From assembly GCA_963650385.1 (NCBI GenBank), contig CAVJLL010000017.1:1-43438 (forward strand): a stretch of 43,438 nt of DNA. Reading direction: 5' to 3'. The stretch is from CAG-791 sp963650385 (GTDB taxonomy: Bacteria; Bacillota; Clostridia; Lachnospirales; Lachnospiraceae). The notes beneath the pieces were generated by a model. It was not told the origin of the DNA, did not search any database, and saw only the letters and a list, made by a program, of their open reading frames with translations. Position numbers and translations under genes: made by a program. Below, piece after piece: positions 1-8,113 of this stretch. Position 1 is the first letter of the stretch. Each line of letters starts with the position of its first letter.

Positions 1-32
1 GCATAAAATGCGCGAGTAATGCTTGCATTAAC

Positions 33-61
33 GAGCCCATTTTTGCAAATTTATTGGGCTC
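33..61. other. Inverted repeat / weak hairpin
   Basis: GAGCCCA (33-39) pairs with TGGGCTC (55-61) around a 15-nt AT-rich loop. It lies downstream of the GH3 gene and beyond the stronger terminator at 78-110, so it may belong to the neighbouring gene outside the window. Function is not known. Confidence 0.4.
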
Positions 62-77
62 TGAAACAATCACCGAA

Positions 78-110
78 AAGGAGCATCTGCCGTATGTGCA
101 GATGCTCCTT
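78..110 (-). terminator. Rho-independent terminator after GH3 gene
   Basis: A perfect 13-bp stem (78-90 with 98-110, AAGGAGCATCTGC) with a 7-nt loop. On the minus strand the stem is followed by a short run of T (CCTTTTC), as expected for termination of the GH3 transcript about 100 bases after its stop codon. Confidence 0.75.
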
Positions 111-148
111 CCTAATCCCATAATGTTGCGGCCAAAACGTCTCAACGG

Positions 149-185
149 ATACCGGATTGCTGCGCGCGCTGCGCTCCCGCAATCC
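149..185. repeat. REP-like palindrome, copy 1 of 3
   Basis: GGATTGC (154-160) and GCAATCC (179-185) enclose a GC-rich loop made of TGCGCGC and GCGCTCCC. The same 31-32 bp unit recurs at 4668-4699 (opposite orientation) and 23911-23941. All three copies are intergenic. Confidence 0.75.
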
Positions 186-209
186 TCATCCCGCGTACCT
201 GTCAGCGGC

Positions 210-2387
210 TCAGATCTGCACGCTGCAGGAAACGCTCTCGTGCCCTGTCAGCTCTTTGCTGCGGGCATCCGGCTGTGCAAAGCCGGCATACGCCGTGAAT
301 GCTCCGGTGCGGATTCTGCGCTGGCCTTCCTCGTCCACCGTAGCAAGCTCGTGCGGTGCAACCTTCAGCGTCACTTCCTTCTCCTCGCCTGCTGCAAGCT
401 CCAGTCTCTGGATGGCAGCCAGATGCGGGAATGTAACGTCGCAGGCGTCATCCTCGGCCTTTACATATACCTGCAGAACGTCCTGCGTAGCTGTCTTTCC
501 GTCGTTGCAGACCTTTACCGTTACCTGCAGGCCGTCAATTCCGTATGCTGCGCCGTAATCGTCGCTGCTGCCGAATGCCGTTTCACCAGCCTCTGCAGCG
601 GCTCCTGCTGCTCTCTTGATTGCAGCAGCGCTGACTTCCTTAGCCCGGCAGTCGCCGTAGGTCAGGCCGTAGCCGAAGGGATACAGCGGTGTTCCCTCGT
701 AGTAGCGGTAGGTACGGTTCTTCATGGAGTAATCCGTAAACTCCGGAAGATCCTTATCATGCTCATAGAACGTCACCGGAAGCTTTCCGGAAGGGGATGT
801 CTCTCCGAACAGAACCGCTGCAACGTTCTTGCCGCCGCGTCCGCCCGGATACCACACCTGAAGGATGGCTGCTGCGTGATCCTCTGCGGTGCGAAGGTTC
901 ACCGCGCTTCCTGTCATGTTGATGACGACGACCGGCTTGCCGGTGGCAATCATGCCGCGCAGGAGCTCGAGCTGCGGGAACGGAAGCTCTAAGCCGCTCT
1001 TATCGCCGGATGCGTAACGGTTTCCGGTATCTCCCTCTTCGCCCTCAAGGGTCTCATCCAATCCCAGAACAACGAATACAACCTCGGACATCTCGGCGCA
1101 CTGCTGTGCCTCAGCCAGGCGGTCGCACATCGTCGGATCGGAAAGTGCCTCCACATTGTCCTTAAACAGATGGCATCCCTCTGAGTAATGAACATTGACG
1201 TCCTCGCCCAGATAATCCTGAATGCCCTCCAGAACCGTCGTGTAACGGGATGCATCGCCGTGGTAATTGCCCTTCAGAGCAACGCGGCTGTCCGCATTGG
1301 GTCCAACCACTGCCACATCGTGAAGCTTGCTCTTATCCAGCGGCAGAATGCCGTTGTTCTTGAGCAGTACGAAGCTCTCTCTTGCTGCGCGGTCCTCCAC
1401 AGCCAGGTGCTCTTTGCACTCTACGACCGAGTACGGAATCTGGTCGTATTCGGTTTCGCCGAACATGCCCAGAAGGTATCTGGTTGTGAAGAGCTTAATG
1501 GCGGACTCTGTGATGTATTTTTCATCCAGAATGCCCTGCTCCACCGCATTCATGATCTTCTGGTAGGTGCAGCCGCAGTTGACATCCGTTCCGTTCTCCA
1601 GAGCCATCACGACGGACTCCTCCGGCGTAGCGGTCACCTTGTGATTCTCGTGAAAATCACGAATTGCCCAGCAATCCGACACATAATGTCCTTCGAACTT
1701 CCACTTGCCGCGGAGAATCTCCTGCAGTGCAGGCGATCCGCAGCAGACCTCGCCGTTGGTCCGGTTGTAGGCGCCCATGACTGCCTCAACCTTTCCTTCC
1801 TTGACGCAGGCTTCAAAGGCCGGAAGATAGGTCTCCTCCATGTCCTTCTTGGATGCGACCGCATTGAAGTGATGGCGGTCCGCCTCCGGGCCGGAGTGCA
1901 CGGCGAAGTGCTTCGCGCAGGCCGCTGTCTTCATTGTCTCGCCGTCGCCCTGCATTCCCTCGATGAAGCGGACACCCAGACGCGAGGTCAGATACGGATC
2001 CTCTCCGTAGGTCTCATGGCCGCGGCCCCATCTGGGATCACGGAAAATATTGACGTTGGGCGCCCAGAAGGTCAGTCCCTTATAGATATCTCTGTCGCCG
2101 TGACGGCTCTGCATGTTGTACTTGGCGCGGCCCTCGGTGGCCGTCACCTCGCCGATCTCCTGCATCATATCGGGATCGAAGGCTGCAGCCATACCGATTG
2201 CCTGCGGAAACATGGTGGCAACACCGGCTCTTGCAACGCCGTGCAGTGACTCGTTCCACCAGTTGTATGCAGGAATTCCCAGCCGCTCAATGGCCGGGGA
2301 ATCGTATTTGAGCTGGGAGGCCTTCTCCTCCAGTGTCATTTTGGAAACCAGCTCTTCGGCCAGCTTTCTTGCTTCTTTGCGGTTCAC
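210..2387 (-). CDS. GH3 beta-xylosidase / beta-glucosidase-type glycosidase
   Basis: A 725-residue family 3 glycoside hydrolase, expected to release D-xylose (or glucose) from the non-reducing end of short oligosaccharides. The GTG start at 2387 is preceded at 5-nt spacing by AAGGAGG; the longer reading frame upstream lacks such a site. The N-terminal barrel carries NWWNESLHGV and KHFAVHSGPE, patterns I associate with GH3 xylosidases. The likely nucleophile is Asp238 in YVSDCWAI. A GH3 C-terminal alpha/beta domain and a C-terminal Fn3-like domain follow. No signal peptide is seen, so it is cytoplasmic. An Ala/Gly/Glu-rich insert lies just before the Fn3-like domain (around bases 545-635). It is last in the yesL-dehydrogenase-GH3 group, 111 bp after the dehydrogenase. 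Family is certain; xylosidase over glucosidase is inferred from motif and context. Confidence 0.9.
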   Translation of the reverse strand: MNRKEARKLAEELVSKMTLEEKASQLKYDSPAIERLGIPAYNWWNESLHGVARAGVATMFPQAIGMAAAFDPDMMQEIGEVTATEGRAKYNMQSRHGDRDIYKGLTFWAPNVNIFRDPRWGRGHETYGEDPYLTSRLGVRFIEGMQGDGETMKTAACAKHFAVHSGPEADRHHFNAVASKKDMEETYLPAFEACVKEGKVEAVMGAYNRTNGEVCCGSPALQEILRGKWKFEGHYVSDCWAIRDFHENHKVTATPEESVVMALENGTDVNCGCTYQKIMNAVEQGILDEKYITESAIKLFTTRYLLGMFGETEYDQIPYSVVECKEHLAVEDRAARESFVLLKNNGILPLDKSKLHDVAVVGPNADSRVALKGNYHGDASRYTTVLEGIQDYLGEDVNVHYSEGCHLFKDNVEALSDPTMCDRLAEAQQCAEMSEVVFVVLGLDETLEGEEGDTGNRYASGDKSGLELPFPQLELLRGMIATGKPVVVINMTGSAVNLRTAEDHAAAILQVWYPGGRGGKNVAAVLFGETSPSGKLPVTFYEHDKDLPEFTDYSMKNRTYRYYEGTPLYPFGYGLTYGDCRAKEVSAAAIKRAAGAAAEAGETAFGSSDDYGAAYGIDGLQVTVKVCNDGKTATQDVLQVYVKAEDDACDVTFPHLAAIQRLELAAGEEKEVTLKVAPHELATVDEEGQRRIRTGAFTAYAGFAQPDARSKELTGHESVSCSVQI

Positions 2388-2427
2388 GTAACCCTCCTTG
2401 TCTGCAGCAGCTGCACACATTCTGCGG

Positions 2428-2473
2428 AATCGCCCGTCGGCGATTTCCGAACATGCATGCCCTGCTGCAGGGC
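2428..2473. other. Two tandem hairpins between dehydrogenase and GH3 genes
   Basis: AATCGCC (2428-2434) pairs with GGCGATT (2439-2445) over a 4-nt loop, and GCCCTG (2459-2464) pairs with CAGGGC (2468-2473). No T-run follows on the minus strand. They may limit mRNA decay or tune read-through within the operon; this is inference. Confidence 0.45.
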
Positions 2474-2498
2474 TTCTCATGCGGCATATCTGCCGGAT

Positions 2499-3548
2499 TT
2501 ACTTTACCTTAATGACGACCTTCAGTGCGTCGGTCTTATTGTTCAGTGCTTCCTGATAAGCATCCTGAATGTGATCAAAATCAAACTCGTGCGTTACCAG
2601 AGGCTTTACATCGATGGCTCCCTTTGCAACTGCGGCGATGGCTCTGGGATAGATGTTGCGGTAACGGAACACGGACTTGATGGTGACTTCCTTGTCCATG
2701 ATCTGTGCGAAGTTGTAATTGATCTCCGGCTTTACGGAAATGCCGACCAGAACGATGGTGCCGCCTCTCTTAACGAGGAACGGAGTCTGTGCGATGGTAA
2801 CGGCAGAGCCTGCTGTCTCGAATACCTTCTCTGCGCCCTCGCCGTTCGTTGCTGCCTTGACAGCCTCCATGACGTCTTCCTTGCCGCTGTTGATCACAAC
2901 GTCTGCACCCATCTGCTTAGCCAGCTCGAGCTTGGCATCGATGAGGTCCGCAACAATGATCTTGCCTGCGCCGTGTGCCTTGCAAGAGAGAAGGGTCGTC
3001 ATTCCGATGGTACCTGCGCCCAGGATCAGAACGCTCTCGCCGACCTGCACATCGCCCTGATTGGCAGCATGGAAGCCAACGGAAAGGGGCTCAATGAGTG
3101 CACCCTCCTTCGTGCTGACATTGTCCGGGAGCTTGAAGCAGTAATCGGCCGGGAACTCAATGAATTCCTCATTGCAGCCGGGTACCGGAGGTGTTGCCAG
3201 GAACTGTACATCCGGGCAGAGGTTGTATTTGCCTTCCTTGCAGAATTCGCAGGAGCCGTCGGTAATGCCGGGCTCCAGGCAGACTCTGTCGCCGACCTTA
3301 AGGCTCGTAACGCCCTCGCCGACCTCAACTACCGTGCCTGCGGTCTCATGTCCGAGCATGTAGTCGTGCTCCAGATCCACGACATAGGCGCCGACGCGTC
3401 CGCTGTGGTAATAGTGCACATCGGAGCCGCAGATTCCCACATATTCCAGGGAAACCACTACATTGCCCTTGCAGGCCGTCGGCTTCGGGATCTCCTTGAT
3501 AATCATGTTGTCCAGACCGCGCATGAAAGCGCCCTTCATCATTTCCAT
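2499..3548 (-). CDS. Zinc-dependent polyol (sorbitol/xylitol-type) dehydrogenase
   Basis: A 349-residue medium-chain dehydrogenase that should interconvert a polyol and a ketose with NAD(P). Catalytic zinc residues are visible: Cys in GICGSD, and His-Glu in LGHE. The structural zinc lobe reads DGSCEFCKEGKYNLC, so three of the usual four cysteines are present and an Asp sits where the first Cys normally is. The Rossmann fold follows with LILGAGTIGM. The ATG at 3548 has AGGAGG nine bases upstream. It lies between a YesL-like gene and a GH3 xylosidase gene, which suggests a pentose or polyol substrate, for example xylitol or xylulose. The exact substrate cannot be read from sequence; L-iditol, sorbitol and xylitol dehydrogenases share this pattern. 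Confidence 0.88.
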   Translation of the reverse strand: MEMMKGAFMRGLDNMIIKEIPKPTACKGNVVVSLEYVGICGSDVHYYHSGRVGAYVVDLEHDYMLGHETAGTVVEVGEGVTSLKVGDRVCLEPGITDGSCEFCKEGKYNLCPDVQFLATPPVPGCNEEFIEFPADYCFKLPDNVSTKEGALIEPLSVGFHAANQGDVQVGESVLILGAGTIGMTTLLSCKAHGAGKIIVADLIDAKLELAKQMGADVVINSGKEDVMEAVKAATNGEGAEKVFETAGSAVTIAQTPFLVKRGGTIVLVGISVKPEINYNFAQIMDKEVTIKSVFRYRNIYPRAIAAVAKGAIDVKPLVTHEFDFDHIQDAYQEALNNKTDALKVVIKVK

Positions 3549-3594
3549 TGCAAGTTTCCTCCTGTTAGAAAGTTGAAATAATATGGCACTTACC

Positions 3595-3643
3595 GTAATT
3601 ATTCAGTGCACATCCGCACAATCGCCTAGCTCTGAATAATTAC
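3595..3643. promoter_or_regulatory. 12-bp perfect inverted repeat upstream of dehydrogenase gene
   Basis: GTAATTATTCAG (3595-3606) is repeated in inverse as CTGAATAATTAC (3632-3643) with a 25-bp spacer, ending about 47 bp before the start codon. It could be a two-site operator or a long leader hairpin. The regulator is unknown. Confidence 0.5.
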
Positions 3644-3680
3644 CATTTATCTATTGGCATCGCGGCAGTCCGCGTGCCCG

Positions 3681-3704
3681 GCAGGTCTTTTCGTGAAGAC
3701 CTGC
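3681..3704. terminator. Perfect 9-bp hairpin after yesL-like gene
   Basis: GCAGGTCTT pairs with AAGACCTGC over a 6-nt loop. It lies downstream of the yesL-like gene on the minus strand. There is no clear T-run, so it may be a weak terminator or an mRNA-stabilising hairpin. A perfect 16-bp GC palindrome (3731-3746) lies between it and the gene. Confidence 0.4.
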
Positions 3705-3762
3705 AGTGTAACCTTGTTCGTCACGATGCAGCCGCCGGCCGGCGGCGGGTGAACCGTAATCC

Positions 3763-4539
3763 TTACTCTTCCTGCTGCGCCGCCTCATAGCGCTCATCCA
3801 GCTTCATATCATGATCCAGCGTGTTGTACATGATGCGGATCGTCATCAGTGCCGGAAACCACACGCCCAGGAACACCAGAAAGACAATGGAATAGGGATA
3901 CAGGATCAGCATCAGTGCCCAGTAAACGCTGCGGAATGCAATCGCGCCCAGCGTAATAACGGGGTGCATCATGGTCATCAGCCAGCTGTTCTTCACCACC
4001 TGCAGGAGTGTCAGATCCACCATCAGGCGCTGTGTCCAGAGGTAGGTGGTGATCGCCAATACGAAGACGCAGGCAATGACCAGGCTGATCAGCATCATCT
4101 CCGGCAGCCGGTTCCCCTCGTGAAGATTGGTGACGACATTGATCAAAGCCGCTGCAAGAAGGCCGATGACAAGGCCGGGGATAAGGCTTCCCTTCCACTC
4201 CCGCTTCAGGACCTTTCTGTACCGCTCCCACCACCTGCCGGGATAGCCGCGGTAGGACATAAGCGCCGCATCATACATTGCCGCATAAAAGGGTGCTGCA
4301 ATCAAGCCGCCGACTGCACCGGAGAGCAGGAGGATCTGCGGTCTGTCCCAAAGGGAGCCCAGCATAAAGCCCGTCAATGCAGGGATCAATGCCAGCACAC
4401 AGATCAGATTGGTGATGAGGAGCCGCGGAAAATTGTCCACGATCACATTCCATGTGTATCCTCTGGCTGACCGGTCGCCCTGCTCTGCATCCAGGGTCCC
4501 GCCAAGGTTGTTGTAATCCAGGCCGCCGAATAATGCCAT
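3763..4539 (-). CDS. YesL-like (DUF624) membrane protein
   Basis: A 258-residue integral membrane protein resembling YesL/DUF624 proteins, which in Bacillota lie beside sugar-uptake and polysaccharide genes; their molecular role is unknown. Several hydrophobic segments can be seen, for example around LLITNLICVLALIPALTG, LIPGLVIGLLAAALI and LISLVIACVFVLAI, with a charged C-terminal tail. The ATG at 4539 is chosen because GGAGAACGGGAA precedes it; an ATG-rich extension of 11 codons upstream lacks a ribosome site. The next gene in the same direction is the polyol dehydrogenase after 214 bp, so the three genes may be one transcript or two. Confidence 0.75.
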   Translation of the reverse strand: MALFGGLDYNNLGGTLDAEQGDRSARGYTWNVIVDNFPRLLITNLICVLALIPALTGFMLGSLWDRPQILLLSGAVGGLIAAPFYAAMYDAALMSYRGYPGRWWERYRKVLKREWKGSLIPGLVIGLLAAALINVVTNLHEGNRLPEMMLISLVIACVFVLAITTYLWTQRLMVDLTLLQVVKNSWLMTMMHPVITLGAIAFRSVYWALMLILYPYSIVFLVFLGVWFPALMTIRIMYNTLDHDMKLDERYEAAQQEE

Positions 4540-4660
4540 TTCCCGTTCTCCTTTCCGATTCATTCCGATCATACCACGATCTTATGTCTGTATGTTACCC
4601 TCCGGCTTTTCGATCTGCTATGCACTCCTTGCGGTTCATTCTGCAAGTCATGCGATTCCA

Positions 4661-4705
4661 GATACCAGGATTGCGGGAGCGCATCGCGCGCAGCAATCCG
4701 GTATC
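4661..4705. repeat. REP-like palindrome, copy 2 of 3
   Basis: The 32-bp unit at 4668-4699 is the reverse complement of the copies at 154-185 and 23911-23941, with one or a few changes in the loop. Here the palindrome is extended on both sides: GATACC (4661-4666) matches GGTATC (4700-4705). Confidence 0.75.
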
Positions 4706-4727
4706 TGTTTGGAGTGGCGGCCTCGGG

Positions 4728-4746
4728 CCCTGTCGCTTGGCTGGCG
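4728..4746 (+). repeat. 19-bp remnant of the long structured repeat
   Basis: CCCTGTCGCTTGGCTGGCG is identical to 43406-43424, the 3' arm of the long repeat copy at the right end of the window. No other part of that repeat is recognisable here. Confidence 0.55.
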
Positions 4747-4759
4747 TTTGGAATGTATA

Positions 4760-4804
4760 CAGGGAAAGAGGCTGCCGCGCACAGGCGGGCAGCCTCTTTC
4801 CCTG
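4760..4804 (-). terminator. Strong hairpin terminator after ttdB
   Basis: A perfect 17-bp stem (CAGGGAAAGAGGCTGCC at 4760-4776 with 4788-4804) with an 11-nt loop, 54 bp past the ttdB stop on the minus strand. It probably ends the tartrate operon transcript. It could also work in the opposite direction. Confidence 0.7.
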
Positions 4805-4858
4805 CTGAATGGGGGAGTTATGTTGCAGCAGCTTTATCAGGGGGATTACGACTAAGAC

Positions 4859-5488
4859 TTACTTGATAAAGCCGACCTGCTTCGAAATGAGCTCATACTG
4901 CTCGTCTTTCTTCTTGTTGTATTCGACCTTCTTCTCCTCGAAGTAGTTGCGGCCTTCTGCATCGATGGAAACGATCAGCGGTCCGAACTCCTTTACGTGG
5001 CAGTGCCAGAGGGTCTCCGGCATGCCCAGGTCCTTCCACTGTGCCTCTACGATTTCCTCTACTTCTGTAGCTGCCACAACCGCATTGCCGGCCGGGAATA
5101 CGCAGTGGATCGCGCCGAAGTCCTTGCATGCACGCTCTGTGTTGGTCTTCATGCCGCCCTTTCCGACGATCACGCGGACACCGGTGGTCTGCACGAACTC
5201 GTACTCGAATTTCTCCATGCGCATGGAGGTCGTCGGTCCTACGGATACCATCTCATATTTGTCATCGCCCAGCGGACGGATGATCGGGCCTGCATGGAGA
5301 ATTGCTGCGTTCCGCACATCCACAGGGATTTCTCTTCCTTCTTCCACAACGCGGCGGTGTGCCACATCGCGGCAGGTGGTGATATCACCATCGAGGTATA
5401 CAATGTCGCCGATATGAATGTCCTTCAGATCCTCAGCTCTGACCGGAGTTACCAGAATCTTCTTTCCATCTTCCATTCTTACTGACAT
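4859..5488 (-). CDS. ttdB: L(+)-tartrate dehydratase beta subunit
   Basis: A 209-residue protein of the class I fumarase / tartrate dehydratase beta family, forming with TtdA the oxygen-sensitive [4Fe-4S] enzyme that turns L(+)-tartrate into oxaloacetate and water. Recognisable segments include GDITTCRDVAHRRVVE, HAGPIIRP, VGPTTSMRME and GKGGM, the usual beta-subunit core. The ATG at 5488 is preceded by AAGGGAG at 8-nt spacing and lies 24 bp after ttdA. Length is close to that of E. coli TtdB (about 200 residues). Tartrate is preferred over fumarate because the gene order regulator/transporter/alpha/beta matches the ttd system, but a two-subunit fumarase remains possible. Confidence 0.85.
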   Translation of the reverse strand: MSVRMEDGKKILVTPVRAEDLKDIHIGDIVYLDGDITTCRDVAHRRVVEEGREIPVDVRNAAILHAGPIIRPLGDDKYEMVSVGPTTSMRMEKFEYEFVQTTGVRVIVGKGGMKTNTERACKDFGAIHCVFPAGNAVVAATEVEEIVEAQWKDLGMPETLWHCHVKEFGPLIVSIDAEGRNYFEEKKVEYNKKKDEQYELISKQVGFIK

Positions 5489-5512
5489 GATTTTATCTCC
5501 CTTCCTTTCGTC

Positions 5513-6421
5513 TCAGGCTTCCTTGTACTCAAAACCGGTGTGCGTATCAACGGTGAAATTCAGATCCTTGTCGAATACGATGTGGCCGCGTCTGTGGCTC
5601 CAGCAGCCGACATTGACAGCTACGCCGATGGCGGAAGGATGGCGCGCCGTATTTTCAATGTTGACGCCCATTACGGAATACTTGCCGCCCATGCCCTGCG
5701 GTCCGAGTCCGATGGCATTGATGCCGTCCTCCAGGAGCTTCTCCATCTTGGCTGCTCGCTCGTTCTCGCTGTGGGAGCCGACCGGACGCATCAGCGCCTT
5801 CTTGGAGTTCAGTGCTGCCGTCTCTACGGATGTGCCGACGCCGACGCCGACGAGAAGCGGGGGGCAGGCATTGAGGCCGTAGCTGGTCATACGATCCAGG
5901 ACAAACCGAGTAACACCCTCATAGCCTTCGCCCGGCATCAGAACGGTCGCGTTGCCGGGAAGCGTACATCCGCCGCCTGCCATGTAGGTATAGATTTCAC
6001 ACTGATCGGAGTTCGGAACAATGTCCCACCATACGGTCGGTGTGCCCTTGCCGACATTCTTGCCGGTGTTGTACTCATCAAAGGTCTCCACGGAGTTGTG
6101 GCGAAGCGGCGTATCTACCGTTGCCTGCATAACTGCATTCTTCAGCAGCACCTCAAGATCATCGATCAGCGGGAAGCGCGTGCCGCACTTTACCCAGAAC
6201 TGCAGAACGCCGGTGTCCTGGCAGGACGGGCGGTCCAGCTTTACCGCCAGCTCCTGGTTGCGGAACATGGTGTCGTAAATGACCTTCGCCATCGGCGAGT
6301 CTTCCTTCTGGCGAAGCTCATCCAGCTTCGCAACAACGTCGTCCGGAAGCTTTTTCGCAGTAAATCCAACAAACTGCGCGATAATGTCTGTCAGTTTTTT
6401 TACCTGTACCTCGTTAGCCAT
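5513..6421 (-). CDS. ttdA: L(+)-tartrate dehydratase alpha subunit
   Basis: A 302-residue protein, the same length as E. coli TtdA and, from memory, similar along its whole length (PSCQDTGV, PLRHNSVETFDEYNTGKN, YMAGGGCTLPG, ACPPLLVGVGVGTSVETAA, NVGCWSHRRG). It carries the cysteines that hold the catalytic [4Fe-4S] cluster, seen in PSCQDTG, GGGCTLPG and NVGCWSHRRG. With TtdB it dehydrates L(+)-tartrate to oxaloacetate. The start at 6421 has AAAAAGGAG seven bases upstream. It is preceded by the DASS transporter gene after 155 bp and followed by ttdB after 24 bp. A class I fumarase alpha subunit is the alternative. Confidence 0.88.
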   Translation of the reverse strand: MANEVQVKKLTDIIAQFVGFTAKKLPDDVVAKLDELRQKEDSPMAKVIYDTMFRNQELAVKLDRPSCQDTGVLQFWVKCGTRFPLIDDLEVLLKNAVMQATVDTPLRHNSVETFDEYNTGKNVGKGTPTVWWDIVPNSDQCEIYTYMAGGGCTLPGNATVLMPGEGYEGVTRFVLDRMTSYGLNACPPLLVGVGVGTSVETAALNSKKALMRPVGSHSENERAAKMEKLLEDGINAIGLGPQGMGGKYSVMGVNIENTARHPSAIGVAVNVGCWSHRRGHIVFDKDLNFTVDTHTGFEYKEA

Positions 6422-6460
6422 AGCAATTCTCCTTTTTATTGATAGATACTGATGTGTCCG

Positions 6461-6558
6461 GAATCTGCGCTGCGGCTGCTGCGGACTTGCAGTCAGCAGG
6501 CAGATTCAGTTATCACAATGTAAACACCTGTACAATCTTCATGCGGATGCTCCGCATG
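6461..6558. other. Two inverted repeats between transporter gene and ttdA
   Basis: GAATCTGC (6461-6468) and GCAGATTC (6500-6507) form one arm pair. CATGCGGA and TCCGCATG (6540-6558) form a tight 8-bp hairpin with a 3-nt loop. Neither has a T-run, so they may separate expression of transporter and enzyme rather than stop transcription. Confidence 0.45.
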
Positions 6559-6576
6559 CTCTGCTGCCGTCTTTCC

Positions 6577-7851
6577 TCAGGAAGGGAAGAACGGGAATGC
6601 AATCGGAAGGATAATCATGCTCACAACCGTGGCAATAATGATCATCGGAAGGCCCGATATCACGTAATCCTTAAATTTGTAGCCGCCGACGCCCAGCACC
6701 ATGGTGTTGGCCGGCATGCCGATCGGTGTTGCGTATGCGCAGGAACCGCCAATGACACATGCCATCAGAACTGCCTTCGGATCTGCGCCCATGCCCTGCG
6801 CAATGGCCAGACAGATCGGCGCCATCAGTGCAGTGGTTGCGGTGTTGGACATAAAGTTCGTCAGTACGCAGCAGATGATGAATACGACGAAGGTCAGGAG
6901 CAGCGGGGACGGGTTGTCACCCAGCAGTCCCATCACGGTGGATGCAATCATCTCACCGGCGCCGGTGTTCTTTAACGCCGATGCCAGGGAAAGGGTGCCT
7001 CCGAAGAGGAAAATCGTCTTGAGATCGATCGAACGGAGCGCATTCTTCTCCGAGATAACCCCGGTCAGGATCAGCAGCAGTGCGCCGATGGAGCCGGTCA
7101 CGCAGAGCTTGATGCCGATCTGGTCCTCGAAAATCATCCCCAGGAGTGTTGCCACCAGAATCACCAGGGAAAGAATCTGCTTCCACTTCGGAACATTGCT
7201 GAAATCCTGCTCGGTATCAAAGGTACCGCCCTCTTCCGTCACCTCGTGGTTCGGCAGAAGCTTAAAGCCGATGGTTGCATAAAAGAGAATGCCGACCAGC
7301 AGAATCGGAAGGCCTACAATGGCATACTCGAAAAACCCAAAGCTCTCTCCGGTTGCCTCCTCCAGCACCGACTGGCCGATCATGTTGCCCGGTGCGCCGA
7401 TCAGTGAAAGGTTTCCGCCCATCGCTGCCGCAAATACCAGCGGCATCAGAAGTCTGGATCTCTTGAAGCCGGATTTGGCTGCGATGCCGATGATCACCGG
7501 AATCAGAATGGCTGCAGTTCCCGTGTTGGAAAGGACGCCGCTCATAAAGCCGACAATCAGCATGATTGCTATGATCAGTCCCTTCTCGGTTTTGGCAAAC
7601 TTCGTAACCAGGCCACCGATCTTGTTCGCCATGCCGGTCTCGAACAGAGCACCGCCGACGACGAACATCGCCACGAACAGGATCACGTTGCTGTCAATGA
7701 ACCCCGAGAAGGCATCCTTCCAATCCAGAACCCCTGTGACAACCAAGCCCACGCAGATGATCATGGAGGTCAGTCCCAGTGGGATCTTCTCGCTCACAAA
7801 CATGACAATTGCAAATACCAGAAATAAAAGTGTTATTATCGCCGGACTCAT
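6577..7851 (-). CDS. DASS/SLC13-family dicarboxylate (probably tartrate) transporter
   Basis: A 424-residue polytopic membrane protein of the divalent anion:sodium symporter superfamily. It has about ten hydrophobic segments and the paired family signatures SNTGTAAILIPV in the first half and SNTATTALMAPI in the second, each in the expected inverted-repeat position. It would carry L-tartrate, perhaps in exchange for succinate as E. coli TtdT does, or with sodium. The context (ttdA and ttdB downstream, LysR regulator divergent) is the main support for tartrate. It is first in the operon; GGAGAGGGAG lies just before the ATG at 7851. Citrate, malate or succinate cannot be ruled out from sequence. 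Confidence 0.82.
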   Translation of the reverse strand: MSPAIITLLFLVFAIVMFVSEKIPLGLTSMIICVGLVVTGVLDWKDAFSGFIDSNVILFVAMFVVGGALFETGMANKIGGLVTKFAKTEKGLIIAIMLIVGFMSGVLSNTGTAAILIPVIIGIAAKSGFKRSRLLMPLVFAAAMGGNLSLIGAPGNMIGQSVLEEATGESFGFFEYAIVGLPILLVGILFYATIGFKLLPNHEVTEEGGTFDTEQDFSNVPKWKQILSLVILVATLLGMIFEDQIGIKLCVTGSIGALLLILTGVISEKNALRSIDLKTIFLFGGTLSLASALKNTGAGEMIASTVMGLLGDNPSPLLLTFVVFIICCVLTNFMSNTATTALMAPICLAIAQGMGADPKAVLMACVIGGSCAYATPIGMPANTMVLGVGGYKFKDYVISGLPMIIIATVVSMIILPIAFPFFPS

Positions 7852-7962
7852 ACTTTTCTCCCTCTCCGCTCATTCCTATTACGCATTTCGTTACCCCCGC
7901 TGCAAATACGTTTGTGTGTAGGATACCGGCCGGTTCCTTTCTGTTGTCTGTATTATGTACCG

Positions 7963-7991
7963 TTCCCAGTCCAATGTACATTTGGTATAAT
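7963..7991 (+). promoter_or_regulatory. Candidate promoter of the LysR-type regulator
   Basis: TTCCCA (7963-7968) and TATAAT (7986-7991) are spaced by 17 bp, pointing at the regulator gene 122 bp downstream. A 10-bp palindrome AATGTACATT (7973-7982) lies between the two boxes. Confidence 0.5.
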
Positions 7992-7998
7992 CTTTATG

Positions 7999-8019
7999 AG
8001 TATAAATTTTTCTTATACT
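7999..8019. promoter_or_regulatory. Candidate LysR-type operator (AGTATAA-N7-TTATACT)
   Basis: A perfect 7-7-7 inverted repeat with the T-N11-A shape expected for LysR-type regulators, in the middle of the divergent region between regulator and transporter. It sits just downstream of the regulator's candidate promoter, fitting autoregulation plus activation of the tartrate operon. That role is inference. Confidence 0.55.
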
Positions 8020-8113
8020 ACAACACCGACGTCCTGCCATCGAAAAAGGCAATAATGTTGGAATCAAAGGAGCTTTTGCCCCAAACGGATACCAATTATA
8101 AGGAGGTACATCG

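Larger units (their letters stand above)
4540..4858. other. Intergenic region with repeats and terminator
   Basis: The 319 bp between the yesL-like gene and ttdB hold no credible gene. They contain a REP-like palindrome (4661-4705), a 19-base fragment identical to the 3' end of the long structured repeat (4728-4746) and a strong hairpin terminator (4760-4804). Confidence 0.7.

Noticed and set aside
4859..6421. Class I fumarase instead of tartrate dehydratase
   Set aside because: Not excluded biochemically, but gene set, lengths and alpha-subunit motifs fit TtdA/TtdB better.
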